DNA from: Batillaria attramentaria
Taxonomy: Eukaryota > Mollusca > Gastropoda > Batillariidae
Direction: 5' to 3'
Assembly: GCA_018292915.2 (NCBI GenBank)
Contig: JACVVK020000172.1
Span: 298,501 to 362,500 of the forward strand
Length of the DNA: 64,000 nucleotides
Part shown: positions 20,535-32,618 of the stretch, one piece after another
Layout of the letters: every line of letters starts with the position of its first letter
How positions within the stretch are numbered: position 1 is the stretch's first letter
Notes under the pieces: model-generated
The model's database searches: none
Told to the model about the DNA's origin: nothing
Seen by the model: only the letters and a program-made list of their open reading frames with translations
Position numbers and translations under genes: made by a program

Positions 20535-20590
20535 GTCAATTCCGTGAACTAAATATTTGACGTCAGCCTCTAGCACTGAGATCAGTGAAG
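20478..20590 (-). repeat. (GA)n plus inverted copy of the paired-TGACGTCA repeat
   Basis: (GA)n fills 20478-20530. Then TGACGTCA at 20531 and 20558 (27 bp apart), followed by the complement of GTGCTAGAGG, match the unit end at 18472-18520 in reverse orientation, including the neighbouring CT/GA tract. Confidence 0.85.
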
Positions 20591-20669
20591 TCAGTGAAGT
20601 GCGCACTAAATGCTGTGGGTCGTCTCTATGCATGATGTGTATACTTGTTTTCCATTTCATCGCTCTTCC

Positions 20670-20843
20670 GGGGAGCCGGGGTGGCCGAATGGTCGAGCGT
20701 TGGACTTCTAATGTTCGGGTCGTGAGTTCGTATCCCGGCTGGGGTCAAGTATTTGTGCTGGCTTTTTCATCGTTGCCCCGTATTTGGTATCACCCGTATG
20801 TGGTAGAAAAGGACGTTAAACCCACAAACACCCATCCCCACCC
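20670..20843 (+). mobile_element. tRNA-related SINE, near full length, with target duplication
   Basis: Head GGGGAGCCGGGGTGGCCGAATGG, body and tail all present. Direct repeats TCATCGCTCTTCC (20657-20669) and TCATCGCGCCTCC (20844-20856) match at 11 of 13 bases. Confidence 0.92.
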
Positions 20844-21241
20844 TCATCGCGCCTCCTTGGTGAAGTGGGATCTTCAACATGCACACTTGTTATTTATACA
20901 CTCGTGTGTGCACGAGGGACAATACAGGCACCATAAACGGGCCTTGTTTGAAAAAAAAGGAAAAAAAAAAACAAAAAACAGAAACGAAATTAAGAAGTGA
21001 TTGCAGCAGCGAAAAGTATTACACAAACTGGAAGGGAAGGAAGCGGTAAGTGGACGGTGCAAGGGAGATAACTGTGCCTGTATGGGAAGAGTGATCACTA
21101 GATCTAGCAGTTCCACGCACAGGGAAAAATGATAGGGAAGAGGGGGACGCGGTGGGGGGGGGGGGTTAGGAGGAGGGGGGGGGGGAGTCTTGTCTTAATT
21201 TGACCCGGTGGAGTAAGGAAAACTCCGCAACCAAATTGTTG
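20844..21241. other. Intergenic sequence with G-rich tract 21150-21186
   Basis: No gene is supported. An A-rich run lies at 20950-20972. Confidence 0.5.
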
Positions 21242-21530
21242 CCTGCAAGGGGACTCGAATCGAACCAGGTACCGCATGACCTGTTACCTGCAAGTCCCGA
21301 GAATCCATACAACAGTATTCTTCACCCTCAAACCCCGACATTCCTGACCACCACGGATTTTGAACCAGGTACCTTTTATCTGCAGATCCACAGGAGCTCT
21401 TGCAGAAAATGTCTTCACCTTTCCAGAATCGTAAATTCCGGTCCACCATGGGATTCGAACCCAAGTACCTGAGGACGTTATATCTACAGATATCTCCCGA
21501 GGACCCGTTGCAGCTTAATTCTTCACTCAT
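21242..21530. repeat. Degenerate tandem repeat with B-box-like words
   Basis: Three segments begin GGACTCGAATCGAACCAGG (21251), GGATTTTGAACCAGGTACC (21354) and GGGATTCGAACCCAAGTACC (21449), about 100 bp apart. Each continues with a CTGCA/CTACAGAT word and a CCGAGGA- or CAGGAG-like word. The resemblance to a tRNA T-arm suggests SINE ancestry, but no A box was found. Confidence 0.5.
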
Positions 21531-21589
21531 CCATACTAATACAAAGGCTTATTTAGCTGCGCGGACTTACCCATTAAACCCCTACCTCC

Positions 21590-21880
21590 CGCTAATCAAC
21601 CTTCGCCAGAGTGGCCCACGGTTCCAGTCCCCAGGCGCCGCCAGCGAATCTTTAGCCTCCGCCGACCAGATGAAATTTCTATTAAACCTCATACTCGGTA
21701 GCAACTCCCAGAAGAGCGTCCACCTCCCCGCTCCCTTTATCTACGTGATTAATTTCAAAATGGACGCTCCCGTGCCGCCATTGTTCCCGTTCGGGCCGTC
21801 GCGTGCTTGAGGTCATTTGGGGATGCGCCCCGTTTGAAGACCCGTTTGAAGCACAGCGCGGGGGGACAATGAACAGAAAT
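21590..21880. other. GC-balanced non-repetitive block, candidate conserved non-coding DNA
   Basis: No simple repeats. Contains GTGATTAATTTCAAAATGG and frequent CpG. The open frame 21400-21810 crosses the preceding tandem repeat and shows no domain. Confidence 0.27.
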
Positions 21881-22149
21881 GGACGTCGCTGATTGAATCA
21901 AGCTGTGTCGTGTCGTCTGCTTCTTCACTGGGGGATAACCAAGATGGCAGTGGGTTTCCTGCCGTCAATCCAATTTACACGTTTTAATTTAGACATGCTT
22001 TGTTTTATGAAACAATATGTGTATTTTCATTTTTTTGCCCGCCCGGTGGAGGCAAAAAGTAGAGATTTCGTCGGTAAAGTTTGTAACATGTTACAAGTAC
22101 GGGTAAGTCGGGTGACCAGCTTTGTCCGTGCATGGTAATTGATATTTCT

Positions 22150-22151
<2 letters not shown>

Positions 22152-22198
<47 letters not shown>
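22152..22198. repeat. (GA)n microsatellite
   Basis: Pure GA tract of about 23 units. Confidence 0.97.
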
Positions 22199-22201
<3 letters not shown>

Positions 22202-22382
22202 TCGTAGTGAAAGTCGTTTCCTGCTTGAAATTCGTTTCCTGCTTAAAATACGGCCCTTGTCTTTTAACAAACCAATCGAAATGCAAGGAATCTTTCCAGT
22301 GTTTCATTTGAACATGGAAACACTCGGTGTTGTACTGGATTTTGGTTTGTGTTTGTACAAGAAAAATTCCGTGTATCGATAA

Positions 22383-22578
22383 AACAAAACAACTACAACA
22401 ACAACAACAGCAACAACAACAACAACAAACCCCCTAACAAGCCCCCCCCCCCCCCCCGAAAAATCCACAACGAAAACAACAAAAACCAAAACCAACAACA
22501 ACATCAAAACAAAAACAGTACAACAACAACAACAACAACAACAAACACAACAAACCAAAACAAACAAACAACAACATA
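22383..22578. repeat. CAA-rich low-complexity tract with poly-C run
   Basis: Imperfect (CAA)n interrupted by C17 at 22442-22457. Frames across it are artefacts. Confidence 0.9.
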
Positions 22579-23449
22579 ACACTTTAAGCGCCGCTACATT
22601 GTAAAGACGGATGCATGCTTGTATTTCAAACAAGTGCCATTTACCTGAGCGTAATCGTCGTGAAAGTGTAGTAGCATCAGAAACACTCCGCTATCTTCTT
22701 AACCCCCCGTGTTCTCCTTGATGTCGTTGGCAGACTATATTTTGGAGTTGTCATCTTGGTGAAGGTGCGTGGCTGTTAGGAAAGGCTCAGCTGACGAGTT
22801 AATACTACAGAGGCTTTTGATTGACAGTTCATTGTTTTTTCTGGTGCTCGAAAGCTAACATTGTCTGGCATTCACACGTAGGTGATTCTAAGAGGCAAAC
22901 CGACTGCCAGAGCGCAACCAGTTTTGTTTAGACAATTCAGGTCAGTTCAATCGAATTAGTCAATACAATTCAGTTCAATTCAATTCACTTTATTTCAATA
23001 CACTTTTACGATGTATGAACATTCTGTCGCCGTATGAGAGAAATTACTTCATTAATTATTGGTCATTTATTTTTTTGGACTCGGTTCTATCAAGAAAACA
23101 TAAACAGTATGTATTTTCCCTTTCTGAACCGTTGTCTCGTGTAACTTTCAGCGGCCCTAAGCTTGGAGATCTGGCGTAAAAATAAATTATATGACAACAA
23201 AATCCCTACGCTTCTTCTGGAGCGATGTTTGGCCATTCCCTGCTCCGCTGTTGTGTCTGACAGGAAAAGATAACAAGGTGACTGTTTAACGCTCCCGATA
23301 TGTATCTCTGTTTGGCCGAAGAGTGTTTCTATAGAGAGTCTGAGAGCCTGAGTTTGTCTGTCATTTGTCAGTTTGATTGTCTGTCCCTCTTTACACAAGA
23401 CGCAATCGTTACTCGATCCCTCTCTCCAGCATTACAGCAGACTCCTACA
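22579..23449. other. Unique sequence with a CAATT-rich retroposon-like tail
   Basis: At 22935-23010 the minus strand reads GAAATAAAGTGAATTGAATTGAATTG, in pieces of AATTG repeats after an AATAAA. That is a typical retroposon 3' end. The rest is unremarkable. Confidence 0.4.
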
Positions 23450-23600
23450 GTTAAGTCAGGTGACAATTAGCGTCATCGGGAAATCAGCCAATGGCAGCGC
23501 TGGATAAGATTATCTGCGGCGGGCAGCGGAAGTCGGCGGCAGACAACACGGAAATTGAAATATTATAGCGCAGGGCAAAATAGGACGCTCGCAATAGGAG
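23450..23600. other. GC-balanced non-repetitive block, candidate conserved non-coding DNA
   Basis: Contains GACAATTAGCGTCATC, GATAAGATTATC and GGCGGCAGAC, with frequent CpG and no frame of note. Confidence 0.25.
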
Positions 23601-23705
23601 GCCCTGTACTTGATGTGCTGCCGGGGATTGTACCCTACGCCCAGAAATCGAATCTGTCTGATTCTGTGTTTGAGTTTGTCCTGTCGTATTCCACTTCATT
23701 TTGTC

Positions 23706-23811
<106 letters not shown>

Positions 23812-23926
23812 GTAAAGTTACGGTTTTGGTCAAGAGAATTACAAAAACGAAGATTTACAGAAAAACATAAATCACTTTACTCGCGTTAAAACACGCTTAA
23901 TTAGGCCCAAAATATCAGATACAATT

Positions 23927-23982
23927 TTTGCCAGTTCGCTGCCCCGTCTTTGATATGACCCGTATGTGCTGGAAGAAGACTT
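23927..23982 (+). mobile_element. SINE body fragment
   Basis: GCCCCGTCTTTGATATGACC and CGTATGTGCTGGAAGAAGAC match the middle of the SINE family. Head and tail are missing. Confidence 0.75.
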
Positions 23983-24885
23983 TGGGGTTAGACTTGAAAT
24001 CAACCGACCGACCATCCAATCATCTGTTGTTGTATCGGGTTGTGTTAGACAATCAGGACGACCAATAAAGGAGCAGTTAGCTAATTGCTTATGGGAGTTT
24101 TGCGTGCACGAGACTTCACGAGAGCATGAGAAGGGATTATCACCCAACAGATGGCTGCTCATTCCTGCAGCTCCAAGTCTCCATGTTTTCTTCAGTCCCC
24201 GGCTGTTGACAGCACATCTCTAAGCCCCGGGCAAAGTTGTCGCATCTAAAAAAAGGCATCATAACTATCGTATGACACAGGACACATCATTACCTTGGCC
24301 TTATCCGGGCATCTCAGTTCTGCGCACACCGTTTACGACTCGGCGTCGAGCGGGCCCGTTTTGCGACTTGCCGTCAACCGAGCCAATCTGACGAACATCG
24401 CCAAAGACAAGAGATCTGGGTGGAGCCCTTCAAGTTGGCCACCATTTACACCATTTTGCGAAGGATTCTTGTTCAGAACTCACAGAATAGCGGGATTAAC
24501 ATGGTCTTTGCTGCTCCTGCACGCTCTGCTGTGACCTATAGAAGCTTCTGGTCTGACAAGATCGAAGATTTGCTGACTTGATGCAGAGTCAAGCGCTTTT
24601 CTTTAAGGGGGTTCGGGTGTAATGCCTTGCAATCAGAAGGATCGGGCCGAGCTTTGGCGGCGCATTCGAAGGGCTAGATATGAAATGCAAATTGTGAACA
24701 CAGTTTAGTGTGTAAGACTTTGAAACTGAGGAGGGTTTCGCATGGTGACATCGATGTAGATAAATAGCTTGTGATCATCCGCACCGTCTTGCTATACTGT
24801 GGGCCAGCGTCTTGCCTACCCTTCCCCCACCCTCCCCACCCCATCCTCTCCAGCAGCCTCAAAATTACATCCTTTTGTTGTTGGC

Positions 24886-24886
<1 letters not shown>
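23983..24886. other. Unique sequence, nothing recognised
   Basis: Mostly non-repetitive with CpG-rich parts (24295-24420). No supported gene. Confidence 0.45.

Positions 24887-24980
<94 letters not shown>
24887..24980. repeat. (CA)n then (GA)n compound microsatellite
   Basis: CA to 24943, a TTTT spacer, then GA to 24980, followed by (TTG)5. Confidence 0.96.
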
Positions 24981-24984
<4 letters not shown>

Positions 24985-25914
24985 GTCTATTTGTTGTTGT
25001 TGTTGTTTGTAGATGTCATGTAAGGTTTGGAATGCGAATGAAACTATTTGAAAATGATGTTAGTATGAATTCGAATTGTTCAGTTTCTCTGACAATCATG
25101 CTTACCTCCATATGCATTTTCTTCTGTTGCAGGTAGGTGTACTTTTGTCTACCTAGAGATTACCTGGTGTTCATGAATGACATACAGCAGATTTGGAATG
25201 CACAAGTTACCTCTGTGTTGTATTTACTTATGATGTACAGCGTGCAAGGTAGGAATACAAAAGGAACTTGTCAATTATTCTCGTTCGTTTTCTGTCTTCA
25301 AGTCACTCACGATTAATCAAGTCATTAAGGAACAACAACAACAACAACAACAACAAAACAAACATCATCAACAACAGCAACATCAACAACAAGAAGTTTC
25401 AAGAAGACTGAATTACATGCAACTTGCAATGTGTGATTTTTGCAGAAGGAAATGTTAGCATTAATTTCAATCTGTGCACCACAAACACACAGCTCAGTTA
25501 ATCGTCCCATAAGTTCATTGTTTAGACTGTGAGCCTGTGACACTCGGCCACCTCTCCTGTTGTTTTCCATCACTTCCAGCTACTAAAAGAACAGCCAGTG
25601 TTGTGAGAGTGGAGAATATGTAACACAATACTGGTTGCTAACAGCTCACACAAAGAGCCGTGCATTAGTAAATTAGATGCACTTCACACCTTTACCGCGG
25701 TTACATTATCACAAACCTATCGTAGAACGAGACAGATGTGAGGGAAATTTCACTTTTCACCTTAAAAAACGCCCGCCTGTTTTGTGTTAAACGGAGAAAA
25801 TGTATTCTTTCAGGACAATGGAAACAGGATGTAGTTTATGGTAATGCGGACTTGCACTGTTATCGATCGTTTGGAAGTTCAAGTTCTCTTGGAATTTCGG
25901 TGATATACTCACAT
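24981..25914. other. Intergenic sequence with (CAA)n at 25330-25357
   Basis: No gene, mobile element or other tandem repeat recognised. Confidence 0.5.
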
Positions 25915-25970
25915 TAAGTTAGTTAGTTAGTTAGTTGTGGCTTTACGCCGCGCAAGATAGACTCACAGAG
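25915..25970 (-). repeat. Possible retroposon tail with (GTTA)n
   Basis: The minus strand reads CTTGCGCGGCGTAAAGCCACAAC followed by (TAAC)n, in pieces. The GCGGCGT(T)AA(A)GCC core matches the tails at 6614-6630 and 49640-49655. Confidence 0.5.
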
Positions 25971-26004
25971 CGGTTGGAGTATATAAATATTTAAAGTGAA
26001 CGTA

Positions 26005-26007
<3 letters not shown>

Positions 26008-26063
<56 letters not shown>

Positions 26064-26089
26064 CTGGGGCAGATTTGCTTGTGTACGTA

Positions 26090-26123
<34 letters not shown>
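26008..26123. repeat. (GT)n and (CT)n microsatellite pair
   Basis: GT at 26008-26060 and CT at 26092-26123, separated by 31 bp of plain sequence. Confidence 0.95.
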
Positions 26124-26125
<2 letters not shown>

Positions 26126-28693
26126 GCCAGTAAAATGTAACAATGTTTAGTTTCCACCTTCCACTCCGTCTCGCCTCCGATGAGTGTCTCGTCGAAAAGC
26201 GAGGTAACTCTACACCGTTTGCACTGGCGCGAGCTGTGTGTCGCACGTGCTAGGGACGCCCCCTGGCGGACAAGTGAGGCGCAAGGTCTCAGCTGCCCCG
26301 AGATCGGGTGGTGGGAACGTGTGTGGAACAGGCGGATCTGCGGCTTGACTGCGAGCTGTTTCGGAATGCGGGGCATGGCTTCGGAACCTGGGCAGGGGAT
26401 ATAGAGGTCTTGGACATGGGTGGGAACATCCCCCAGGGTGGGGATGAGAGGGTTTGGGATAGGGGGGGGGGGGGGGGGGAGGGGGAGGGTTGTATGCGTG
26501 GGTGGGTGGGATGGAAGTGATAGTGTTTGAATGATGAAGCTGGTAGACCTGGGGGTAAATCTGGTTGCGCCTGCACTTGAGAAGAAGAGGTTGAACAATT
26601 TAGTGGAGAACTCTGTGGGTAGATAACCACCACGATTATTTGTTGTTTCACAGGGTTTTAGGTTTGGCATGGACACCGACCATCTACTACCGCTTGACTG
26701 TTTGAACGTGTGACTGTGTCGTGTTGCTTCACTGCTACGTTTTCTGGTAATACACATTCACATTGTCCGCCGAGAACCGTGTGCAAGGAATAAATGAAAT
26801 ACGTTCTGCTAACATAAAGTGTGGGTTGTTGGTTCCTACCAATAAAATAAATAAAACTGGATCCGCATTGTTCAGGGTGGAATCCGGTTTGTGTTTATGC
26901 CTGTGATGAATTTTGACTCCTAGAGTTCAGTCCCAGTGTTGTATAACGTGTAACTGCAAAGTCTGGACGGCAGCGAACCTTAGTTTCAAGTGACAATGAT
27001 AAGAAAGCAAGATAGTGTTTATGGGAAATGGCGTCCCAAAGGAAGGGCACGCACTTAGCATTGGCCAAACTATCATCAGTACTATTTCACGTATATTTAT
27101 TTTCTTAGCAGTTGTAAATTTATATGACATTTCCGACAGGTGCTAGGTTATAAGTAAGAGCAAATTGTCACCTGCAAGGGGTCTAAGAGGTTGGAGGGGG
27201 GGGGGGAGTGAGAAAGGAAAGAAGAAATAACAGGGAAATCGGAGAAGCATGCATTTAATATAAACCCGTGGTTTTAAGGCGGAGAGAAAAGACCCTCATC
27301 ATGAGGCTCTCGGCCAGGATGCGCGATTTCTTTTCCTGCTCGATTTATGCCCACGGCTCCCATAATACTACCAGTGCCAAGTGGGGATACGCACTGACAT
27401 AATGAGCGTTGAGGAAACGGGCAGAAATTTAAAAAAACAAAAACAAAAAAACAACAACATTAAAAAACAAGAAATAAACTAAAACTCGCGCCGTTAACGC
27501 GTGCGTTTAGAGACAGACACGACACAGTACTACTCACGGGCAGCTTACAATCATTTGCTTTGCTTCAATGTTTGTGTGTGGATTTTTTTTTTGTACACAC
27601 TGAATACACACATTTCCTTCCATTTCTCAGAACAGAGACAGTGTAGTAGCGGTGAAGTGGTGCTCGACTGCCTTTCCAACATGAACACTGTGTATGGTTG
27701 TGTGAAGTGTTGTGTATCACGTGCTATTTGTGGGATGGAGGAAGTCACATTGAGTATGAGACACGTACACCCCTCAACATGAGACTTCACAATGGACTCC
27801 TCCTGTCAGTCAATAGGGTCGAACCCCAAGAATTCAGCCAATCGCGTCCCGCGGCATAATGAGCACAACACGTGGGATGGTCTGGCAGACTCTTTGCCAG
27901 ACACTACAAGGAGGGAAGCACATGTACATATAAATCAACGAAAGAAAGCAGTAAGACCACTGACATCATCTGGGGGAAAAGACCTTCACATCAATCTTTT
28001 CATCTTGATATCACCCCGTTTGCCCTTACAATGACGTCATGGACGTACTGTGATTTGTCAATACATATCAGAGTAAAATGGGCGGGGCCGGCTTGCCGAG
28101 TGGAGTCGTCTATTGCTCGACTACCTTGACAGTGGACGACGTTAGCACTGTAAGTGAGATTGTGTTTTGAATCGTCTGCTTTTACATGAGTAATTCACGA
28201 CGATACAATTCTCTACATTAACTTTCATAAAGTTAACGCATCAGATACTGAGCGTTTGGCAGAAGTTATGCAGCAAAAGATACCATGCGGCCAAGATGAG
28301 GGGTAGAAGACTAGGGGTGGGGATGACGGAAAGGGTTGGGAGAGAGATGAAAGAGAACAGGAAGATGGCTTGATTACAGGAGGGGTGTAAAGATGAACAT
28401 CAGGCGTGTTATTTTCAGGGGGTGTCGGACTGAGAGAAGCGGGTAGGGGAGGAAGGTGGAAGTGAGGCGATGTGGTGAGATGTTGGATCTGAGGATGTGG
28501 CGAAAATAAGACTTTTTTCATATTTTTGACACACATAATACATGATGATCACAAACAGACATAAAAACACGTCTCTGCCGCCCTGTCTGTCCGTCTGTCT
28601 GTCTGTCTTACACGTAGACACGTGGCTCTTCAAAATTATTCAGCCGTATTCATCATCGAAAGGCGGAAAATGCCATCCCCCTAACGCCCTTGA

Positions 28694-28694
<1 letters not shown>
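26124..28694. other. Long intergenic stretch, no gene recognised
   Basis: Contains a poly-G run at 26462-26479, a G-rich run at 27198-27207, an A-rich run at 27430-27475, and at 28219-28237 a TTAACTTT-CAT-AAAGTTAA inverted repeat. The 264-residue minus frame 25963-26757 crosses the microsatellites and is rejected. Confidence 0.45.

Positions 28695-28764
<70 letters not shown>
28695..28764. repeat. (CA)n microsatellite
   Basis: Pure CA tract of about 35 units. Confidence 0.97.
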
Positions 28765-28765
<1 letters not shown>

Positions 28766-29179
28766 CTATATTCGTGCACGTCATAATGCATAGGTATCAG
28801 CAGTGCATTCAGGCGATCATCGTTTTGCGTATGAATATATTGAAATGCTTTCAAACTGTACCCCTCCCCATCCCGCCCCCCCCCCCCCCGTCATCTTTTC
28901 ACTCGCCTAATTGCAGCGTGTCGTGGTGTGCACTTCGTCTCGACCACACCATAAAACGCCATGCCACCAAACTTAAAGTTTATGACAGTATCAGTTTACC
29001 ATAATAACCTCCCATTACGCCATCTGTCCAGCCAATCCTAGGCCTGTTCTGACAGTACACTGCGTCACACATTATATCATAGATCTCTCTTGTTTTCTTT
29101 CCCTTTTGTAGCTCTAGGAAAAAAGAAAACAAATTAAACAGCCATCATTTCTCCTCTTCTGGGACGGATACGCGCGCCA
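28765..29179. other. Unique sequence, nothing recognised
   Basis: Includes a poly-C run near 28874-28889. No gene is supported. Confidence 0.5.
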
Positions 29180-29310
29180 CTAATCACGACAGCGTTCTTT
29201 TGACAGTTTTGCATTAATTTGAGAAAACAATTTTTTGCCCGCGTTGAAAAGCCCGCGTTGTAGCGTTGACAGCCCGCTAAAATGTCCTTTCTGAGGCAGA
29301 GAAAGAGAAG
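29180..29310. other. Non-repetitive block, weak candidate conserved non-coding DNA
   Basis: Contains TTTTGCATTAATTTGAG and three related GCCCGCGTTG / GCCCGCTAA words in 50 bp. Confidence 0.2.
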
Positions 29311-31268
29311 CGCGCTGTGATCTTTACCAGTAATCCCTGGAAGAAAGAAATGGGCGGTGGATCTTTGCTGTCGTGGTCATTTGATCACGGGTACACCTAC
29401 CCGCCGGTGAGAGAGACTGAAAGGCGAGAGGAGGCAGGCTGGTTCGGTTGGTTTGACGTCGTGATCTTGTGCGGGGATCAGAAATATTTTGGATGTAAGT
29501 TCGCGAAGATTGCACTCTATGGTTATCCTTCACGTCCCCATTGTTTCCAGCGCATGAATCCTGCTGTCTTATTGGCTGTTGCGCGTAGGTTGTGGCCACG
29601 AATTGAGGCAGGGAAGGTGGGTGGGTATTTTAGGCAGAAACTTGGTAAATGCTTTCCGAGAGAAAGAAAACAAAACTACAACAAAAGAACCCAAACAAAC
29701 AACACCCCCCCCCCCTCAAAAACAAACAACTAAACAAAAAAACGCACAACCCAAACAAACAACCATAAAAACAAAAACAAACAGAAGAAGACAAATGTTG
29801 TTTGTTTTTTTTAAATTCGCACAAAAAGTTTGAAAAAGGCGAGAATTCTTGGGATTAGTGGAGCCACAAACGTGGGATGGGTGACAAAAACAGGAAAGAC
29901 GATCCTGTGTCGTAAAATCGCCATAACATAAACATCGCCACCCGATGAAACTTTAGTCACCAGGGGGAGCCATATGTCATCTCAGACGCCCTTGCGCTCC
30001 GCCATTTTGCTGCTACGCTCGGAGGATCTGACGGGGTGTGTACCCAACCGGGCTGCCTATCGCGAGGAGACATCTTCACGTTCGCCAAGACACCGTCAAT
30101 TAAATGTGGTTATACTGTGGGTGTGACCAAGGAATCTCGGGTGCACGTCAGTTATATGTTAAAGGTGGTACATGTATATGTGTGTATCCATCTATCGGCT
30201 GTCATCATTAGGCGGCCTGCCATCAGGTAAAACAGTAAAACAGACATTGTGTAGATTGAAGGAAGTGCCAGTTTTATGGGCCTTGACTTTTTTTTTTTAG
30301 AACGCAAAAAGTTCCAAGCACTTGCTCAGACCACAAGAGACAAGACAAATTTTATTCCCGAAATTCGGCTAAACCAAAACCACCCAATAACGTTTTCAAG
30401 TAGCTTACATGAAGGAGTAAAGTCGGCCATGTAGACAGCAAAGCGTTATTGAAAAAGGAGTTTAAGTCAGAAGTAGCGTAGCCTCGCATGCTTTCGAAAA
30501 AGCCTTTGTTGTCTCTCTCTCTATGATTATGTCGCGGGTGTAGTATTTTTTTTTAATATCAAGGCTGTTTAAATGCATATAAATAAAGCCAGTATACCCA
30601 AATTTTCTCCAGCTTTCCAGTGAAACAAAACACCTGGGGCTAAACACTGCGAATAAATAAAAGAACAAGACAAAAAAATCAAAACCAAAGAAAAACTTTC
30701 TTTTGATATCGAGCGTTTGTTTCGGTTACGCACCAAAACATGGCTGTGAGCTCAGCTTCCGTCTACACAGAGAGAGCAGCAGCACTGACAGTTCTCTTTG
30801 TGACGCGCACGTCCACACACCGACAACAGATTAATACAACAACCAACGCTAATCCCTGTGTCTGCCCCACCGTCTGAACTTTCCTTTTTCTCCCCTCCCA
30901 AATCTCACACTATCAATAGAAAACTACAACTTTGTAGTTCGCTGTGTGCCTTGTTTGCTATTTGCTCGCCTTAGTAAACTTGCGACTACTAGGAACCTGA
31001 AGTGGATAAACATGGAACATGAATTGTAAACAGTCGATGCCTTAACTGTTGACTATACCGTACACACTGGCACATGGCGGAATTGATAGGGAGGGAAACG
31101 GGTTGGGGTTGTGGTTGTTGTGATGATGGTGGTCGGCAGATGGTGGTGGTGTGGTTGCAGTATGTTACAGTGCAAGAGCTGTATCGTTTCTGTTGTGAAT
31201 GTCAGTCATGTTTGTTTCATTTTCCTTGTTCTTTCTGAGACGTTTTTTTTTTTTTGTGCGATCAACTT
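29311..31268. other. Intergenic sequence, no gene recognised
   Basis: A CAAA-rich low-complexity tract fills 29680-29805. The remaining DNA is non-repetitive, and the short frames carry no recognisable domain. Confidence 0.45.
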
Positions 31269-31274
31269 CGCGCG

Positions 31275-31355
<81 letters not shown>
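31269..31355. repeat. (CG)n(CA)n tract, strong Z-DNA candidate
   Basis: Seven CG units run directly into about 37 CA units, an unbroken alternating purine-pyrimidine stretch of about 87 bp. Confidence 0.96.
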
Positions 31356-31357
<2 letters not shown>

Positions 31358-31372
31358 TGCAAACCAGACCAG

Positions 31373-31735
31373 TCAAATGCTGTTACGAGCAGAAAACAGG
31401 TGGGTCTTTAGGTTTTTCTTGAAAGTCAGTTACAAGGGAGGGTGCTCGGCGGAGTGAAAGAGGGAGAGAATTCCAGGCTAAAGGACCAGTGCAGGAGAAA
31501 GCTCTACGTCAGTAGCAACAGCAACACCGCCACCAAACCAACACAGGTTTTTCTTGAACGTTTCAAGGGAGGGTGCTCGGCGGAGTGAAAGAGGGAGAGA
31601 ATTCCAGGCTAAAGGACCAGTGCAGGAGAAAGGTCTAGTGCGGTGACTCGTGAGGATAAGAGTGTCAGCTGAAGACCGGAGGGAGCGTGACGGAGTGTAG
31701 AGTTGGATCATAGGACAAGACATCGTAGCTTCAGA
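31373..31735 (-). pseudogene. LINE reverse-transcriptase C-terminus, tandemly duplicated remnant
   Basis: On the minus strand the segment 31723-31545 encodes RPFSCTGPLAWNSLPLSLRR followed by APSLETFKKNL, the characteristic end of non-LTR retrotransposon ORF2. A near-identical ~85-bp copy lies at 31502-31425. It continues, after a one-base frameshift, as TFKKNLKTHLFSARNSI and a TGA stop at 31375-31373. The first copy therefore holds the upstream part and the second holds the true end. The catalytic RT core is absent. Confidence 0.85.
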
Positions 31736-32322
31736 CCTCCGTCTACCTGCCCTACATTTCCAGATTAAGTCCTCTCCCCCAGTAGTACAACAACAAACTC
31801 TTCAACTCACTCACTCTCTAGCAAAACGTCATTAAACAAAAAAGTTCGTTAAGCCGTCTTTTAAGTCAAACTCGCCCGTTTCTTCCGTCACCGCGGGGAG
31901 TTCATTGATAAAGTTTTCCGCGCGGCAGTAAAACAAATCGAGGCATTGTGTTGCACAGGCGCATCATTACTGTTCTCCAACAAAGCGGGACAGTTAAGAG
32001 AGAGAGAGAGAGAAGGTTTGACATTAAGGTCGTGCTGATTTTCCACTCTGGCGATCGAAGAGAGAATGGAGAGACTCTCTACTGACGAAGAAACTGTTCC
32101 TGACAAAAGCTTCCAGTGTACATTTTAATTCCATTCAATTCATATATCCTTATCATCCCAATTTGGGCAGTTTGTTTTCAGTGGCAAAAAATTCACCAAA
32201 ACAAACAAACAAACAAGAACAGCAATCCCCCCCCCCAAAAAAAATAAATAAAATCAAAACAACAAAAAACAACACAAAAAACAACAACAACAACAACAAC
32301 AACAAAAAAGGCAAATCAAAAC

Positions 32323-32325
<3 letters not shown>
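31736..32325. other. Intergenic sequence, A/CAA-rich at the end
   Basis: Short (GA)n at 31998-32014 and CAA-rich DNA at 32195-32310. No gene is supported. Confidence 0.5.
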
Positions 32326-32417
<92 letters not shown>

Positions 32418-32458
32418 AAGAAAGAAAGTAAAGAAGCGGATATGTATACCCCCCCCCT

Positions 32459-32537
<79 letters not shown>
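32326..32537. repeat. Two (CA)n microsatellites separated by 47 bp
   Basis: CA tracts at 32326-32413 and 32461-32537 flank an A/G-rich segment and a poly-C run. Duplication of one tract or independent growth are both possible. Confidence 0.95.
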
Positions 32538-32538
<1 letters not shown>

Positions 32539-32544
32539 CTTATG

Positions 32545-32600
32545 TCTTGGAACAGTTTCGCTCGTGAGTGCGCCTGTACGCTCGAAATACTCTATCTTGA
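32545..32600 (+). repeat. Short LINE-related fragment
   Basis: CTTGGAACAGTTTCGCTCGT and GAGTGCGCCTGTACGCTCGA match, with small gaps, the minus strand of 51370-51325 next to the LINE tail there. Confidence 0.55.
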
Positions 32601-32618
32601 TGATTAGTACAGCTCTTA

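Noticed and set aside
25963..26757. 264-residue minus frame
   Set aside because: Half of it is microsatellite translation. The rest is proline-rich low complexity from a G-rich tract.
32153..32567. Long cysteine-valine or histidine-threonine open frames over CA tracts (also at 724, 3049, 28690, 31165, 45107, 49950 and others)
   Set aside because: Translations of dinucleotide repeats have no stops in some frames. They carry no other protein signal.
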